Source: Moraxellaceae bacterium
GTDB lineage: Bacteria > Pseudomonadota > Gammaproteobacteria > Pseudomonadales > Moraxellaceae
NCBI GenBank assembly: GCA_030146505.1
Contig: JASLCO010000400.1
Location: forward strand, 1 to 11,090
Direction: 5' to 3'
Length of the DNA stretch: 11,090 bases
The notes beneath the pieces were generated by a model, which was not told the DNA's origin, did no database searches, and saw only the letters and a program-made list of their open reading frames with translations. Shown here in pieces: positions 1 to 6,105 of this stretch. A program made the position numbers and the translations under genes. Position 1 is the first letter of the stretch. Every line of letters begins with the position of its first letter.

Positions 1-170
1 CTGCCTTGTGGGTCCACCAAAAATGAAAGGCCGCTGACATGATCAAACGCGTTGTCTGCATGTGCCGTGGCGCTGTGACTCGTACTACCCCAGAAGACGA
101 TTGCCAAAAGGAGAAAAGCCAGGCGGTAACAGGGGTGTCGGCGTGATGCGGTGATGTCCATACGCACCAT
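1..170 (-). CDS. Probable exported protein, N-terminal part, runs off left edge
   Basis: From ATG at 170-168 (or in-frame ATG at 161-159) an open frame runs through the left edge, so only about 56 residues are visible. They show a classic Sec signal peptide: a basic N-region (TASRRHPCYR), a hydrophobic core (LAFLLLAIVF) and a polar region with a probable cleavage site after ATAHA. Mature protein would begin near DNAFDHVSG. I do not recognise the family. The neighbouring DUF932 and radC remnants make a conjugative-element periplasmic protein plausible, but that is inference from context only. No strong ribosome binding site precedes either start. Confidence is moderate because the signal peptide is convincing while the rest of the gene is missing. 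Confidence 0.5.
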   Translation of the reverse strand, partial: MVRMDITASRRHPCYRLAFLLLAIVFWGSTSHSATAHADNAFDHVSGLSFLVDPQG

Positions 171-363
171 TTTTACATGCCCATACCGGCCTGATGAAGA
201 AAAAACTCGGCCTGACGGCTATAGCATGCCAATTCCGAAGGGTTTCGTAGGTTTCGCGAAATAGTCCGATGCTTTTCGCGGTTAATGCGCCAAAAAGGGC
301 ATTAAACCGTTGAGGCTTCTGAAGCTGAATCCAGATTCCCATAACCCACGTGAACAGGGCCAT
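85..363 (-). CDS. Doubtful small ORF upstream of the exported protein
   Basis: An ATG at 363-361 follows a good purine-rich site (GGAGGG, about 3 bases away) and opens a 92-codon frame starting MALFTWVMGIWIQLQKPQRF, with one short hydrophobic segment near the N-terminus. The first ~60 codons look protein-like. The last ~30 are proline-rich and overlap the signal-peptide frame that starts at 170, which argues that the true gene once ended earlier or is frameshifted. I recognise no family. It could be a small membrane protein, the damaged end of a longer gene, or non-coding. It is listed because the ribosome binding site is real in sequence and nothing else explains 171-363. Confidence 0.25.
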   Translation of the reverse strand: MALFTWVMGIWIQLQKPQRFNALFGALTAKSIGLFRETYETLRNWHAIAVRPSFFFIRPVWACKNGAYGHHRITPTPLLPPGFSPFGNRLLG

Positions 364-364
364 A

Positions 365-375
365 AGCCCTCCCCC
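365..375 (+). repeat. 11-base direct repeat, copy 1
   Basis: AGCCCTCCCCC occurs here and again at 770-780. Each copy lies roughly 40-60 bases before a plus-strand start codon (434 and 824). This may be a shared leader element of an accessory gene array, or chance in a C-rich stretch. Confidence 0.3.
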
Positions 376-376
376 C

Positions 377-410
377 AAGCCCACGGCCGACTCTCGGCCG
401 TGGGCTTTTT
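377..410 (+). terminator. Strong rho-independent terminator-like hairpin
   Basis: Arms 377-390 and 394-407 pair perfectly over 14 bp, GC-rich in the middle, around a 3-base loop (CTC). A T-tract follows on the plus strand (CTTTTTATT, 405-413). On the minus strand the hairpin is followed by a G-run, so termination is expected only rightwards. No convincing plus-strand gene ends to its left, and it lies 24 bases before the start codon of the gene at 434. It may therefore be a leader or attenuator for that gene, or insulation from an upstream transcript. Confidence 0.75.
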
Positions 411-433
411 ATTGCCCGCCCTTGGAGATCACC

Positions 434-766
434 ATGTCTGTTAGCTACCCTAAATGTCGTTCTACCAACATCACCACCAGAGATATCGACCGTAAGGCTG
501 GTGGTGCCCTGGGAACCGCCACCGGCGCTGCCGCTGGCGCCAGTGCAGCTCTAACTGGCGCTGAAGCCGGTGCTTCTATCGGTCGTCTTGCTGGCCCCAT
601 GGGTATGACCGTCGGCAGTTTGGCCGGTGCCATTCTTGGTGGCCTATTTGGCGCTACAGCTGGCGGTGCTGTCAGCACCAAAGTCGGCTCCACGATTGAT
701 GAACACATTCTGGACAACCTCCAGTGCATGGAATGCGGCCACACCTTCAGCAAGCCGCAACCCTAA
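434..766 (+). CDS. Glycine-zipper protein flanked by split zinc-ribbon halves
   Basis: Encodes 110 residues. I chose ATG 434 because GGAG lies 6 bases upstream; a longer frame from 350 would read through the terminator. The middle (about residues 22-90) is a run of small residues with repeated GxxxG/AxxxG spacing, typical of a glycine-zipper membrane hairpin. The C-terminus carries CMECGHTF, a CxxC zinc-ribbon knuckle. The N-terminus reads YPKC, where a partner CxxC knuckle would be expected. Thus one of four likely zinc ligands is Tyr (TAC; TGC would be Cys). Small zipper proteins of this kind occur in accessory regions; the function is unknown. The next readable feature is the DUF932 remnant 57 bases downstream, in the same direction. 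The gene is intact in frame, so whether the Cys loss is decay or tolerated variation is open. Confidence 0.75.
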   Translation: MSVSYPKCRSTNITTRDIDRKAGGALGTATGAAAGASAALTGAEAGASIGRLAGPMGMTVGSLAGAILGGLFGATAGGAVSTKVGSTIDEHILDNLQCMECGHTFSKPQP

Positions 767-769
767 GTC

Positions 770-780
770 AGCCCTCCCCC
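770..780 (+). repeat. 11-base direct repeat, copy 2
   Basis: Second copy of AGCCCTCCCCC, just after the stop of the glycine-zipper gene and 43 bases before the DUF932 remnant. Unlike copy 1 it is not followed by a hairpin. Confidence 0.3.
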
Positions 781-823
781 ACTCATTCTTACCTCAGCGA
801 TATCTCAATCGTGAAGTCATCTC

Positions 824-940
824 ATGTCTCATCTTGTAGAAACCATGGCCTATGTCGGCGCCACGCCGTGGCACGGCTTAGGCAAACAACTCACCCTCAA
901 TCAGCCTATTGAGGTCTGGGCCCAGCAAGCCGGCAGGGAC
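824..940 (+). pseudogene. DUF932 phage/plasmid-related protein, N-terminal remnant
   Basis: The first ~39 codons (MSHLVETMAYVGATPWHGLG, continuing to WAQQAG at about residues 32-37) match from memory the conserved start of DUF932 (TIGR03299-type) proteins of phages, plasmids and ICEs, which normally run to several hundred residues. The function of the family is not settled. After about position 940 the similarity stops and the frame continues into radC-like sequence, so nearly all of the gene is gone. The join is probably a deletion between two neighbouring mobile-element genes. There is no clear ribosome binding site. The open frame continues to 1150, but the 108-residue product is a chimera of two dead genes. 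Confidence 0.75.
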
Positions 941-1282
941 TCACCTAACGTTGTACGAGAATGCTTGCCGGCACTCCTGGAGGTTAGTTCGGGGGGCTGT
1001 TTCTGGGCGCCCGAGGCATTGCCTACGAAGAGATGTTTCGGAACTGCTAGCTCACCGACGGTACATCCGCGGGAAATCGTGCAAGTGGCCGTGGGCCATC
1101 ATACGGCTTCGGTGATCCTTGCACATACTCCCCCTCTAGGCACTCCATAGCCCAGTCAGGCCAACGTCCAGATTACTCAACAGATCAAGGAGGCTTTGGC
1201 TCTGTTGGAAATCAAAGTCATCGATCACTTCATCTCCACCGGTACCGCTACGGTGTCGATGACAGAAAAGAGGCTCATTTGA
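941..1282 (+). pseudogene. radC: radC (JAMM/MPN family) pseudogene, 5' truncated and frameshifted
   Basis: RadC-like segments follow in order but not in one frame. SPNVVRE (941-961) is in the DUF932 frame. FLGARGIAYEEMF (about 1000-1040) is in the next frame and meets TAG at 1048-1050. VHPREIVQVA and VILAH then return to the first frame, broken by TAG at 1148-1150. PSQANVQITQQIKEALALLE, then VIDHFIS and VSMTEKRLI, run to TGA at 1280-1282. RadC proteins carry a JAMM metal site of form HxHPSGDPxPSxxD. Here it reads HTPPLGTP, stop, PSQAN, so the second His, the Ser and both Asp positions are changed. The product cannot be functional. radC paralogues are common beside DUF932 genes on plasmids and ICEs, which supports a decayed element. 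Confidence 0.85.
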
Positions 1283-1295
1283 GCCCTCTCTTTTG
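1268..1295. terminator. Two-way terminator-like hairpin at the pseudogene/secretion-operon junction
   Basis: GGCTCA (1272-1277) pairs with TGAGCC (1280-1285) across a 2-base loop. The stem can be extended by AGA/TCT if one C is bulged out. T-runs lie on both sides: CTCTTTT to the right on the plus strand, and TCTTTTCTG on the minus strand. It overlaps the radC remnant stop and lies about 110 bases past the end of the minus-strand secretion operon, so it could end transcripts from both sides. The short stem and bulge make it only moderately convincing. Confidence 0.4.
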
Positions 1296-1404
1296 CAGGT
1301 GCGCCTACCAAATCACAACCCAGTAAATCAGAAAAACCAGCTCTCACCCTTTTCACACCCACTAAGAACGATTGCTGGCCGTAGTACAAGCTCACGTTAG
1401 AACC

Positions 1405-1941
1405 TTAGCCATCCTGCGTACTGCCCTGAATGACTCTGCCGTCTTTGAGAGGCACTGCCGAAGAACTTTCTCCTTCGTACATGAACATCCAATCGTGATA
1501 CGAACGAGCCGATTTTAATCCTTCATATTCCGGCGAAAATCCAGCCTGCTTTAGGGGCAGTTTACTCGAAGAACTTCTTACTCCCGAAACCCCTCCTTCG
1601 GCAGCATAAATGAGCTCAAATGGCTTATTCGTCACCGGATCTTTATACAACTTTCGTAAGTATCTCTTTACTCCAGGATATCGTGGATCTTTTAGTAAAA
1701 CGTCCATGCTGTCAGGGTACCGGTGGACACCATCAACTGATGCAATGTAGTACGCCTTTATCGCCGCCTTATAAATTCCACCCACATAAAGAAGATCCGC
1801 CTCTTTACTGCGTTGCGCAGCAAGAGATTGAATTTCCACCGATTTACCAAGGCCAATTCCAAGCAAAAAGACAAGAAAAAGCATCCAGAGATAGGCAATG
1901 CCTTTCTCATGCCTCCGGATACTATTCCTACCAACTCGCAT
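1405..1941 (-). CDS. Pseudopilin-like protein lacking Glu at +5 (GspK-like position?)
   Basis: Last gene of the operon, 178 residues from ATG 1941-1939. GGAAG lies 5 bases before this ATG, and the start overlaps the previous gene by 14 bases. An alternative ATG is at 1953. The N-terminus is basic (RVGRNSIRRHEKG), followed by a long hydrophobic helix IAYLWMLFLVFLLGIGLG. This matches a class III prepilin leader cleaved after Gly, but residue +5 is Trp where most pseudopilins have Glu. Classical GspK tip pseudopilins also lack Glu5. The remainder has a GspG-like layout: an N-terminal helix with QRSKEADLLYVGGIYKAAIK, then YPDSMDVLLKDPR, KDPVTNKPFELI and a C-terminal DWMFMY. I infer an inner-membrane accessory pseudopilin, perhaps at the pseudopilus tip. 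It is much shorter than GspK (about 300 residues). Confidence 0.75.
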   Translation of the reverse strand: MRVGRNSIRRHEKGIAYLWMLFLVFLLGIGLGKSVEIQSLAAQRSKEADLLYVGGIYKAAIKAYYIASVDGVHRYPDSMDVLLKDPRYPGVKRYLRKLYKDPVTNKPFELIYAAEGGVSGVRSSSSKLPLKQAGFSPEYEGLKSARSYHDWMFMYEGESSSAVPLKDGRVIQGSTQDG

Positions 1942-2305
1942 ACGTACTTCCATCCTGAGCTGTTCCAGGCGCCCCACTTCTCACGTCATAGACAACTAAT
2001 GAATTGTCTTCAAGCATGGTCTCCGCACGCCAGCTTGTGCTCTGATTCGTCACAGGATCAACGGGAATCTTTCTCAGATATCTGGACTCAACCAGCACCT
2101 CCAGCCTGTCAGGATACTTCCCTTTATCCGCGTAGTACTGATCGATAGCCGAGCGGAGAGACGCCAGATTTTCCCGCAAAACCGCCTCTTTGGCAGTTTC
2201 CGTCTGCCTCATGAAGCGTGGAGCCACAATACTGAGCAATAGCGCGGTGACTGTCAGAACAACGAGTAGTTCAATTAGAGTGAAACCACAAGATCGGATT
2301 CGCAT
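1928..2305 (-). CDS. GspG-like pseudopilin (short, 125 aa)
   Basis: ATG 2305-2303 begins MRIRSCGFTLIELLVVLTVT, a textbook prepilin leader: cleavage after Gly7, Phe at +1 and Glu at +5, then a hydrophobic helix. The start is one base past the stop of the upstream pseudopilin; longer frames starting at 2332 would give an unlikely leader. The body has the GspG core, an amphipathic helix with LRSAIDQYYADKGKYPDRLE and the loop LRKIPVDPVTNQ. The C-terminus is reduced (YDVRSGAPGTAQDGSTYASW) compared with the calcium-binding loop of a true GspG. It is presumably processed by a prepilin peptidase encoded elsewhere and joins the pseudopilus as a minor subunit. Its place between two other pseudopilin genes supports that role. 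Confidence 0.85.
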   Translation of the reverse strand: MRIRSCGFTLIELLVVLTVTALLLSIVAPRFMRQTETAKEAVLRENLASLRSAIDQYYADKGKYPDRLEVLVESRYLRKIPVDPVTNQSTSWRAETMLEDNSLVVYDVRSGAPGTAQDGSTYASW

Positions 2306-2306
2306 G

Positions 2307-2780
2307 TCACCACTCTCTATAGCGAATGCCATTCAGACCAACCTTCTGGCTTTTCGAGAAAACATCATAAACATCATCGCCTTCGTGAGGATCATCCGCC
2401 TCGCTGACATATGAGCGCTTACCCCAAGTTTCTATTGCAGGAAGGCTACCCTCTGCACTAAAGGGATCACGAGGAATACGGCGCATGAAATAAAGCTTTC
2501 TCCCCTTGATATCCTTTAAGTCAGGCACCCCGTCCACAAGTATCTCAAGAGACTCGGGATACCCCGTGTCATCAATCCTCTTGTAAATACGCCCTTCATC
2601 CGACGCTCGCTTGTAGTCATCAAGAGCACTCCGAATTTCACGCAAGGCTGTCTTCAGCTCTCGCTCTTTCTCACGTTGTGTTACCACCTGAGCCATAGGC
2701 ACCACGACTGACGCGAGCAGTGCAATGATAGTAACCGTCACCATCAACTCAATCAGTGTGAAACCCGTTTGAACTCTCAT
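2307..2780 (-). CDS. GspG-like pseudopilin (157 aa)
   Basis: ATG 2780-2778 overlaps the secretin stop in an ATGA motif, so translation is probably coupled to the secretin. A longer frame from 2918 lies inside the secretin gene and would bury the leader. The true N-terminus MRVQTGFTLIELMVTVTII is a prepilin signal with cleavage after Gly6 and Glu at +5. It is followed by a charged amphipathic helix (QREKERELKTALREIRSALD), YPESLEILVDG and RRIPRDPFS, and ends in NGIRYREW. This GspG-type fold signature lacks the full calcium loop. It is likely an accessory pseudopilin of this secretion system, inserted in the inner membrane before assembly. The separate GspG at the head of the operon is the better candidate for the major subunit. 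Confidence 0.85.
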   Translation of the reverse strand: MRVQTGFTLIELMVTVTIIALLASVVVPMAQVVTQREKERELKTALREIRSALDDYKRASDEGRIYKRIDDTGYPESLEILVDGVPDLKDIKGRKLYFMRRIPRDPFSAEGSLPAIETWGKRSYVSEADDPHEGDDVYDVFSKSQKVGLNGIRYREW

Positions 2781-5032
2781 GGCACGATCTTGATGAGCTG
2801 AGGCTCTGGCAGAGTAAGCGACAGAGGCTGCTTGTCTCCAGACAGCGCCTTGCCAGCGCGTACCGTCATTGTTAGTGTCTCGGCCGTTGTTGCGGTTAGC
2901 CGTAATGTCAGCATGCAAAGAGGCCCTGAGTACGATTCAGTTTCAGACATATTGATCTTGAGCACCCCACTTTCTATGCCGGCATCAAAATCGGCCATCT
3001 TGGCCACTGGCTTGGCCTGAACCAGCTCCACCCCTGGCCGATCAAAAAGCAGGTCCAGACCAAGCTCGGAGAAGCCTTGGCCATGCATCATGAGAACAAC
3101 AGTAAAGTCCTGATCAGGGCTGATTTTCCCAGGGGAAACAAGTTCAATCTTTGTTGATGCCAACGGCACTATATTTGGCGAAACACCCGTCTGTGCAACT
3201 TCAACGCCCGACAGGCCAGGAGCCTCTGCCAGATCAGACGAGATCATTTTTTCATTGACAGAGCTGTAGTGAGAGGAAGAGCCCAACCGCAGTGGACGTG
3301 TGGTTGTTTTGCTGCCAGTTCCGGAAGCGAAAGCCATGGCATTGACAGCTGGTGTAGCAAGACTTCGTACAACATGCGGCGTAATCAGTAGGACAATTTC
3401 CGTCTTGGATTTATTGTCAATTTCACTGGAGAACAATTTCCCCAGTATCGGCATCTTGCCCAAGCCCGGGACATGACTGGCACTTTCCCTTTGCTCATCC
3501 TTGATAAGCCCTGCCAGCATCTGTGTTTCACCATCGCGTAACCTGAGCATCGTACTCGCATTACGTGTTCCGATCTGATACGTCAGCAAACCTGTTGTGG
3601 ACTTTACCTCCTTGACGATATTGCTCACCTCGAGCCCCACACTCATGGTGACATCGTTATTAACGTGAACCTCAGGCTCAACCTCCAACTTCAAACCAAC
3701 ATCAAGATAAGAAACGGACTCAGATGTCGAGCCCGAAGTCTGGTTAGTCGTTGTTGTAATTACAGGTACCTTATCGCCAATGAGAACCTTTGCTTTTTCC
3801 CGGCTACGTACCCTGATCTTCGGATTAGCCAGAAGATTGGCTTTTCCGCTGGTTTGCTTGAGATTCAGCACAGCAAAAGGATCAGGAACATAAGCTGTGA
3901 AATTTCCCCGGCCAAGATGCATGAGCTCATCCATTGTCAACTGCCCTGCCTTCCCGGCAGCCCCTGAGGCACTCAGGCTCACCGAAGAGGGATAGGTGAT
4001 ACCGAGATTCAGCATACTGTCGTCGCTGACCTCCATGATCTCGACCTCCAGCATCACCTCCGGCTCTGCCAGGTCATAGACGGAAACCAGTCTCTCAACC
4101 GTATCAATGACAGCCAAGGTATCCCTAACTACCAGCATGCGCAGATTGTCATCAACATACATGGACTTGGGCGCAACCAGAGCTCTCACCATATCCTGGA
4201 CTTTCTTGGGCTCGGCATTGCCCAGATAAAACGCCCTGACGACAAGATCCTCATACTGCTTTTCTTTGTCCCCTGTCGCCGGATATACCAGAAGTGTTGA
4301 ATCGTTGAGGGCCTTGTAGCCAAGCTGGTTGGTTTTCAGGATGAGTTGCAGCGCATCTTCAACCGTCGTCTCCTTGGCATAGATGGTTGTCTTGGAGTCA
4401 GACTTTACGTCCTTGTCAAAAATGAAGTTAATACCTGAAGAGCGAGACAGGACCTCGAAAATCACCTGCACACTGGCATTACGGAACTCAAGCGAAACCG
4501 GCTTTTTAAAAGAGGAGCGCAATTGGGGCTCCATCAAGTCATCCCGCTGGCGTTGCAACTCTATGGTCTGGCGTAACTGCCGTGCACCTGCATTCTGAGG
4601 GCTCTCCGCCAAAATCAACGACAGCAACTGCATGGCCGACTCATCATCACCGGCCTGATGTGCTGCAGCGGCCTTGACAAACCAGTCTCCCTGGCGCCTA
4701 CCTTGGGAAATCAGCTCCAGCCCACGCTGTGCCTCTACTTGCTCTGAGTCATACGCGAGAACTTGCTGATAAAGACTGGCTGCCACATCCATCTTTTCAT
4801 CCAAGATGGCTTTGCGGGCCTGCTGCAATAACTGCTGCGTGGCATTATCCCGCGCACGCAAATAACGAAGCCGGTACTCCTTAGGATAATCTTCTGCCAG
4901 ACCTCGCAAAAGATTCACTCCTTCAGGATAATTTCCTTTTTGAATGAGATGATCCGCCTGTCGAGCTGTTCTGTAGCTGGCACACCCTGCAAGAGCTGAC
5001 ACAAGTAGTGTCAGAATCATTATCCGATACAT
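2777..5032 (-). CDS. gspD: GspD-like secretin lipoprotein with TPR-like and cohesin-like domains
   Basis: 751 residues forming the outer-membrane channel. A signal peptide with lipobox LAGC (Cys17) indicates a lipoprotein. Residues ~20-165 are helical with TPR-like repeats (KGNYPEGVNLLRGLA; DEKMDVAASLYQQVLAYDSE; GDDESAMQLLSLILAESPQN). Residues ~178-250 resemble an STN/N0 domain (SVQVIFEVLSRSSGINFIFD), ~262-325 an N1 domain, and ~327-556 the secretin core, with LLANPKIRVRSREKAKVLIG and VPGLGKMPILGKLF. After a linker, ~626-750 is a beta-rich domain (KISPDQDFTVVLMMHG, LDLLFDRPGVELVQA) that looks like a cohesin fold. Typical GspD is ~650-700 residues, has N0-N3 and often an S domain, and lacks both end domains. 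The lipidated N-terminus might allow pilotin-free outer-membrane targeting (inference). It starts 21 bases after the PilP-like gene. Confidence 0.9.
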   Translation of the reverse strand: MYRIMILTLLVSALAGCASYRTARQADHLIQKGNYPEGVNLLRGLAEDYPKEYRLRYLRARDNATQQLLQQARKAILDEKMDVAASLYQQVLAYDSEQVEAQRGLELISQGRRQGDWFVKAAAAHQAGDDESAMQLLSLILAESPQNAGARQLRQTIELQRQRDDLMEPQLRSSFKKPVSLEFRNASVQVIFEVLSRSSGINFIFDKDVKSDSKTTIYAKETTVEDALQLILKTNQLGYKALNDSTLLVYPATGDKEKQYEDLVVRAFYLGNAEPKKVQDMVRALVAPKSMYVDDNLRMLVVRDTLAVIDTVERLVSVYDLAEPEVMLEVEIMEVSDDSMLNLGITYPSSVSLSASGAAGKAGQLTMDELMHLGRGNFTAYVPDPFAVLNLKQTSGKANLLANPKIRVRSREKAKVLIGDKVPVITTTTNQTSGSTSESVSYLDVGLKLEVEPEVHVNNDVTMSVGLEVSNIVKEVKSTTGLLTYQIGTRNASTMLRLRDGETQMLAGLIKDEQRESASHVPGLGKMPILGKLFSSEIDNKSKTEIVLLITPHVVRSLATPAVNAMAFASGTGSKTTTRPLRLGSSSHYSSVNEKMISSDLAEAPGLSGVEVAQTGVSPNIVPLASTKIELVSPGKISPDQDFTVVLMMHGQGFSELGLDLLFDRPGVELVQAKPVAKMADFDAGIESGVLKINMSETESYSGPLCMLTLRLTATTAETLTMTVRAGKALSGDKQPLSLTLPEPQLIKIVP

Positions 5033-5053
5033 TTTTTTTGCTCTTGATGACGC

Positions 5054-5542
5054 TTATCTATCGTGGCTCATGGCCACGATTCTGGTTTCATTCAAAGGCA
5101 GGTAACGCACCGTCAGGCTCTGGCTTCCTATTGTATCCAGGCGCCACTCCTGACCAAGACCATCACCTGCTGCCACAATTTCGACTTCATCATCCTTGCC
5201 GACAAAGGCATACACCTTTCCATCCCGGATCATACGGCCGATATAGGTGAATCCACTGTCAGGAACTGACGGAACCATACTTTCCGGGGAGGACACCAGC
5301 ACAACTGTCGCCGCTTTTACAGCAGGCTCACTTTTTCTAATATCCTGCTTCAGCTTATAGGGCGCTCTCTCCCAGGAAACATCATCTGCAGCAGATCCAC
5401 CTCCCGACTTTTCCGGTGGCAGCAAATCGGCCTCAACACCTCCGACAGCAGCATCCTGAGGTGGGCGTAATGATGTCACTATGCTGACAACAAGCACTGC
5501 AAGCAGCAGGGCCAGCAAGGGGCGGGACAATGAAAGCCTCAT
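5054..5542 (-). CDS. PilP/GspC-like inner-membrane protein linking platform and secretin
   Basis: 162 residues; ATG 5542-5540 overlaps the stop of the preceding gene (ATGA). One N-terminal membrane segment (about residues 8-25, LLALLLAVLVVSIV) is followed by a flexible Pro/Gly/Ser-rich linker and a small C-terminal beta domain (about 95-160). That domain contains FTYIGRMIRDGKVYAFVGKD, then VEIVAAGDGLGQEWRLDTIG and VRYLPLNETRIVAM. The pattern fits the HR domain of GspC or the beta-sandwich of PilP, which contacts secretin N0 domains from the periplasm. There is no PDZ or coiled-coil extension of the GspC kind. Position immediately before the secretin gene is the usual place for PilP. The assignment is by pattern and context; sequence similarity in this family is weak. 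Confidence 0.75.
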   Translation of the reverse strand: MRLSLSRPLLALLLAVLVVSIVTSLRPPQDAAVGGVEADLLPPEKSGGGSAADDVSWERAPYKLKQDIRKSEPAVKAATVVLVSSPESMVPSVPDSGFTYIGRMIRDGKVYAFVGKDDEVEIVAAGDGLGQEWRLDTIGSQSLTVRYLPLNETRIVAMSHDR

Positions 5543-6105
5543 CTCATCTCCCCGCTACGATAGAAAAGTGATATTTCCAGGATTGCCGTCATTTCTGATG
5601 CCTGATCTGGGCGCTTTTCAAGCACCAGTCTGTCAACAGCGGCATTGGGCATGGTCGCCAGAATCTCATTGAGGAATGAGCGCTGTAATGCATAGGCTCC
5701 CACTACCTTGACCTTGATACGCTGACGCACAATCTCAAGGCTAGGTACTGTCTCGGCACGGTAATCCAGACGTCCCAGCGCCAGCGCTTTTCTATCCGCC
5801 AACTGCATCAGCCTCTCAACCTGGACTTCACGTTGAGTTAATGTCGGCAAGGTTTCTTCAAGGCGATGCTGGACACGGGATGACAACTGGACACCAGCTG
5901 GCCTGGATGAAATCAATGCAGATGCCTCAGCCCTATACGCACTCTTCAAATCCTTCAAGGGGCCTATGACCTGCCATTGCAGGCCAAGCCAAAGCGCGCA
6001 GCAGGCAAAAGCCAACATGCGGAATGGGGTCAGTGCATCAAGTACACGCTGACCATGCCATCGCAGGACCTTCACGCTTGACAGTGACGAACTCTGCATC
6101 TGCAT
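5539..6105 (-). CDS. PilO/GspM-like inner-membrane platform protein
   Basis: 188 residues. I chose ATG 6105-6103 because it overlaps the previous stop as TGATG; a longer frame from 6189 adds only a Gly-rich tail antisense to nothing useful. One membrane segment lies near residues 28-48 (MLAFACCALWLGLQW), then a coiled-coil-prone stretch (residues ~50-110, with LKSAYRAEASALISS and REVQVERLMQLADRKA). A C-terminal ferredoxin-like half follows (QRIKVKVVGAYALQRSFLNE, then RLVLEKRP and AILEISLFYRSGE). This layout is that of PilO and GspM, which dimerise with PilN or GspL and form the periplasmic stalk of the platform. Order M-N-O-P and translational coupling on both sides strengthen the call. Confidence 0.75.
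   Translation of the reverse strand: MQMQSSSLSSVKVLRWHGQRVLDALTPFRMLAFACCALWLGLQWQVIGPLKDLKSAYRAEASALISSRPAGVQLSSRVQHRLEETLPTLTQREVQVERLMQLADRKALALGRLDYRAETVPSLEIVRQRIKVKVVGAYALQRSFLNEILATMPNAAVDRLVLEKRPDQASEMTAILEISLFYRSGEMR

Noticed and set aside
445..753. A 102-codon minus-strand frame opposite the glycine-zipper gene
   Set aside because: Its Ala/Pro-rich text is the complement of Gly/Ala-rich codons; the plus-strand gene has the ribosome site and zinc-ribbon motif.
824..1150. A novel 108-residue protein
   Set aside because: The frame joins a DUF932 start to frameshifted radC sequence; it is a chimeric pseudogene.
1283..1404. A possible small gene or RNA between the radC remnant and the secretion operon
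   Set aside because: No frame with a ribosome site, no tRNA-like fold and no repeats seen; apart from the hairpin at its left end it looks empty.
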